A stretch of DNA of 5,719 nucleotides from Thiomonas sp. (GTDB taxonomy: Bacteria > Pseudomonadota > Gammaproteobacteria > Burkholderiales > Burkholderiaceae_C), in the NCBI GenBank assembly GCA_027451915.1, contig DAIDHU010000530.1, positions 1-5,719 of the forward strand, read 5' to 3'. This document shows positions 5,606 to 5,719 of the stretch, piece by piece (position 1 is the first letter of the stretch; each line of letters starts with the position of its first letter). The translations under genes were made by a program, and so were the position numbers. The notes below the pieces were generated by a model. The model saw only the letters and a list, made by a program, of their open reading frames with translations, made no database searches and was not told the origin of the DNA.

Positions 5606-5624
5606 GGCGCGCCGTCGGCGCGCC
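5606..5624 (+). terminator. Hairpin from a doubled GGCGCGCC palindrome after pilZ
   Basis: GGCGCGCC occurs at 5606-5613 and again at 5617-5624, separated by GTC. Each octamer is self-complementary, so the two copies also pair with each other as an 8-bp all-GC stem with a 3-nt loop, starting 6 nt after the pilZ stop. No T-run follows directly, so it could be an RNA 3'-end stabilising stem or a pause site, and a classical terminator is less likely. Confidence 0.4.
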
Positions 5625-5630
5625 CAGGCC

Positions 5631-5669
5631 TGCGGTCGGCTGCGAAGCCGGCCGTATCGATGGTTTTTT
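5631..5669 (+). terminator. GNRA-capped hairpin followed by T6, terminator-like, before tatD
   Basis: CGGTCGGCT (5633-5641) pairs with AGCCGGCCG (5646-5654), including one U-G wobble, around a GCGA tetraloop of GNRA type. The stem can extend by G-U and T-A to 5631/5656. A run of six T (5664-5669) follows after a 7-nt gap and ends 1 nt before the tatD ATG. The T-run is farther from the stem than in a canonical intrinsic terminator, so efficiency is uncertain. It may act as a partial terminator or as a leader structure limiting tatD expression. Confidence 0.4.
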
Positions 5670-5670
5670 C

Positions 5671-5719
5671 ATGCCGCTGACCGATTCCCACTGTCATCTG
5701 AACTTTCCCGGGCTGCGCG
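5671..5719 (+). CDS. tatD: TatD-family metal-dependent hydrolase/DNase, 5' end only
   Basis: Only the first 16 codons are inside the window. The product begins MPLTDSHCHLNFPGLR. The DSHCHL block, with His7 and His9 as the HxH metal ligands, is the N-terminal signature of TatD/YcfH-type hydrolases, and NFP after it is typical. TatD proteins are TIM-barrel metal-dependent nucleases or hydrolases linked to DNA repair. YcfH-type genes sit after holB in E. coli and after pilZ in many relatives, which supports the call. ATG 5671 is the only plausible start: upstream in-frame codons contain no nearby alternative. No Shine-Dalgarno is visible, as the 20 nt before it are T-rich. The gene may be a YcfH-type paralogue and not tatD in the strict sense. 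Confidence 0.85.
   Translation, partial: MPLTDSHCHLNFPGLR

Noticed and set aside
1..5719. Search for tRNA genes, insertion sequences, CRISPR repeats, attachment sites or phage/defence genes
   Set aside because: None seen on either strand. The gaps are too short (longest 149 bp) and every large frame with real motifs is a housekeeping gene.

Overview
The window is about 5.7 kb of very GC-rich DNA (roughly 70% G+C by eye) packed with bacterial housekeeping genes. Gene content, order and protein signatures point to a betaproteobacterium, most likely of the order Burkholderiales. This is inferred from the mltG-tmk-holB-pilZ-tatD order, from a PilZ protein with the Burkholderiales-type core and RPTHTL ending, and from the codon bias. 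The genus cannot be fixed from the sequence.

Left part (1-1401): the 3' part of a HI0933/BaiN-like flavoprotein gene runs rightwards and ends at 535. It converges on a leftward gene for an NRDE-family (TANGO2-like) protein, with a GC hairpin between the two stops. The NRDE gene is the second gene of a leftward pair. The first is ygfZ (1409-2335), a folate-binding protein involved in iron-sulfur cluster maintenance, and the two lie 7 bp apart.

Centre (2336-2484): a 149-bp divergent spacer separates ygfZ from mltG. It contains an AT-richer patch with a TATACT -10-like box for ygfZ and a short inverted repeat.

Right part (2485-5719): a compact rightward cluster follows. It contains mltG (endolytic murein transglycosylase, GTG start), tmk (thymidylate kinase, TTG start), holB (DNA polymerase III delta prime), pilZ (type IV pilus assembly PilZ protein) and the first 16 codons of a tatD-family metal-dependent DNase gene. 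Intergenic gaps are 9, 7 and 1 bp, so mltG-tmk-holB-pilZ is very probably one transcription unit. The 70-bp pilZ-tatD gap holds two strong hairpins and a T6 run, so read-through into tatD may be reduced. The cluster joins cell-wall chain-length control, dTTP supply, the replisome clamp loader and pilus assembly. It is a widely conserved gammaproteobacterial/betaproteobacterial arrangement and not a specialised pathway.

I found no RNA genes, insertion sequences, CRISPR arrays or phage remnants, and no convincing undescribed system. The items most worth a second look are small: a shortened delta prime N-terminus with a degenerate P-loop, an island of AT-ending codons inside holB, competing inverted repeats over the holB start, structured RNA before tatD, and the NRDE-ygfZ pairing.
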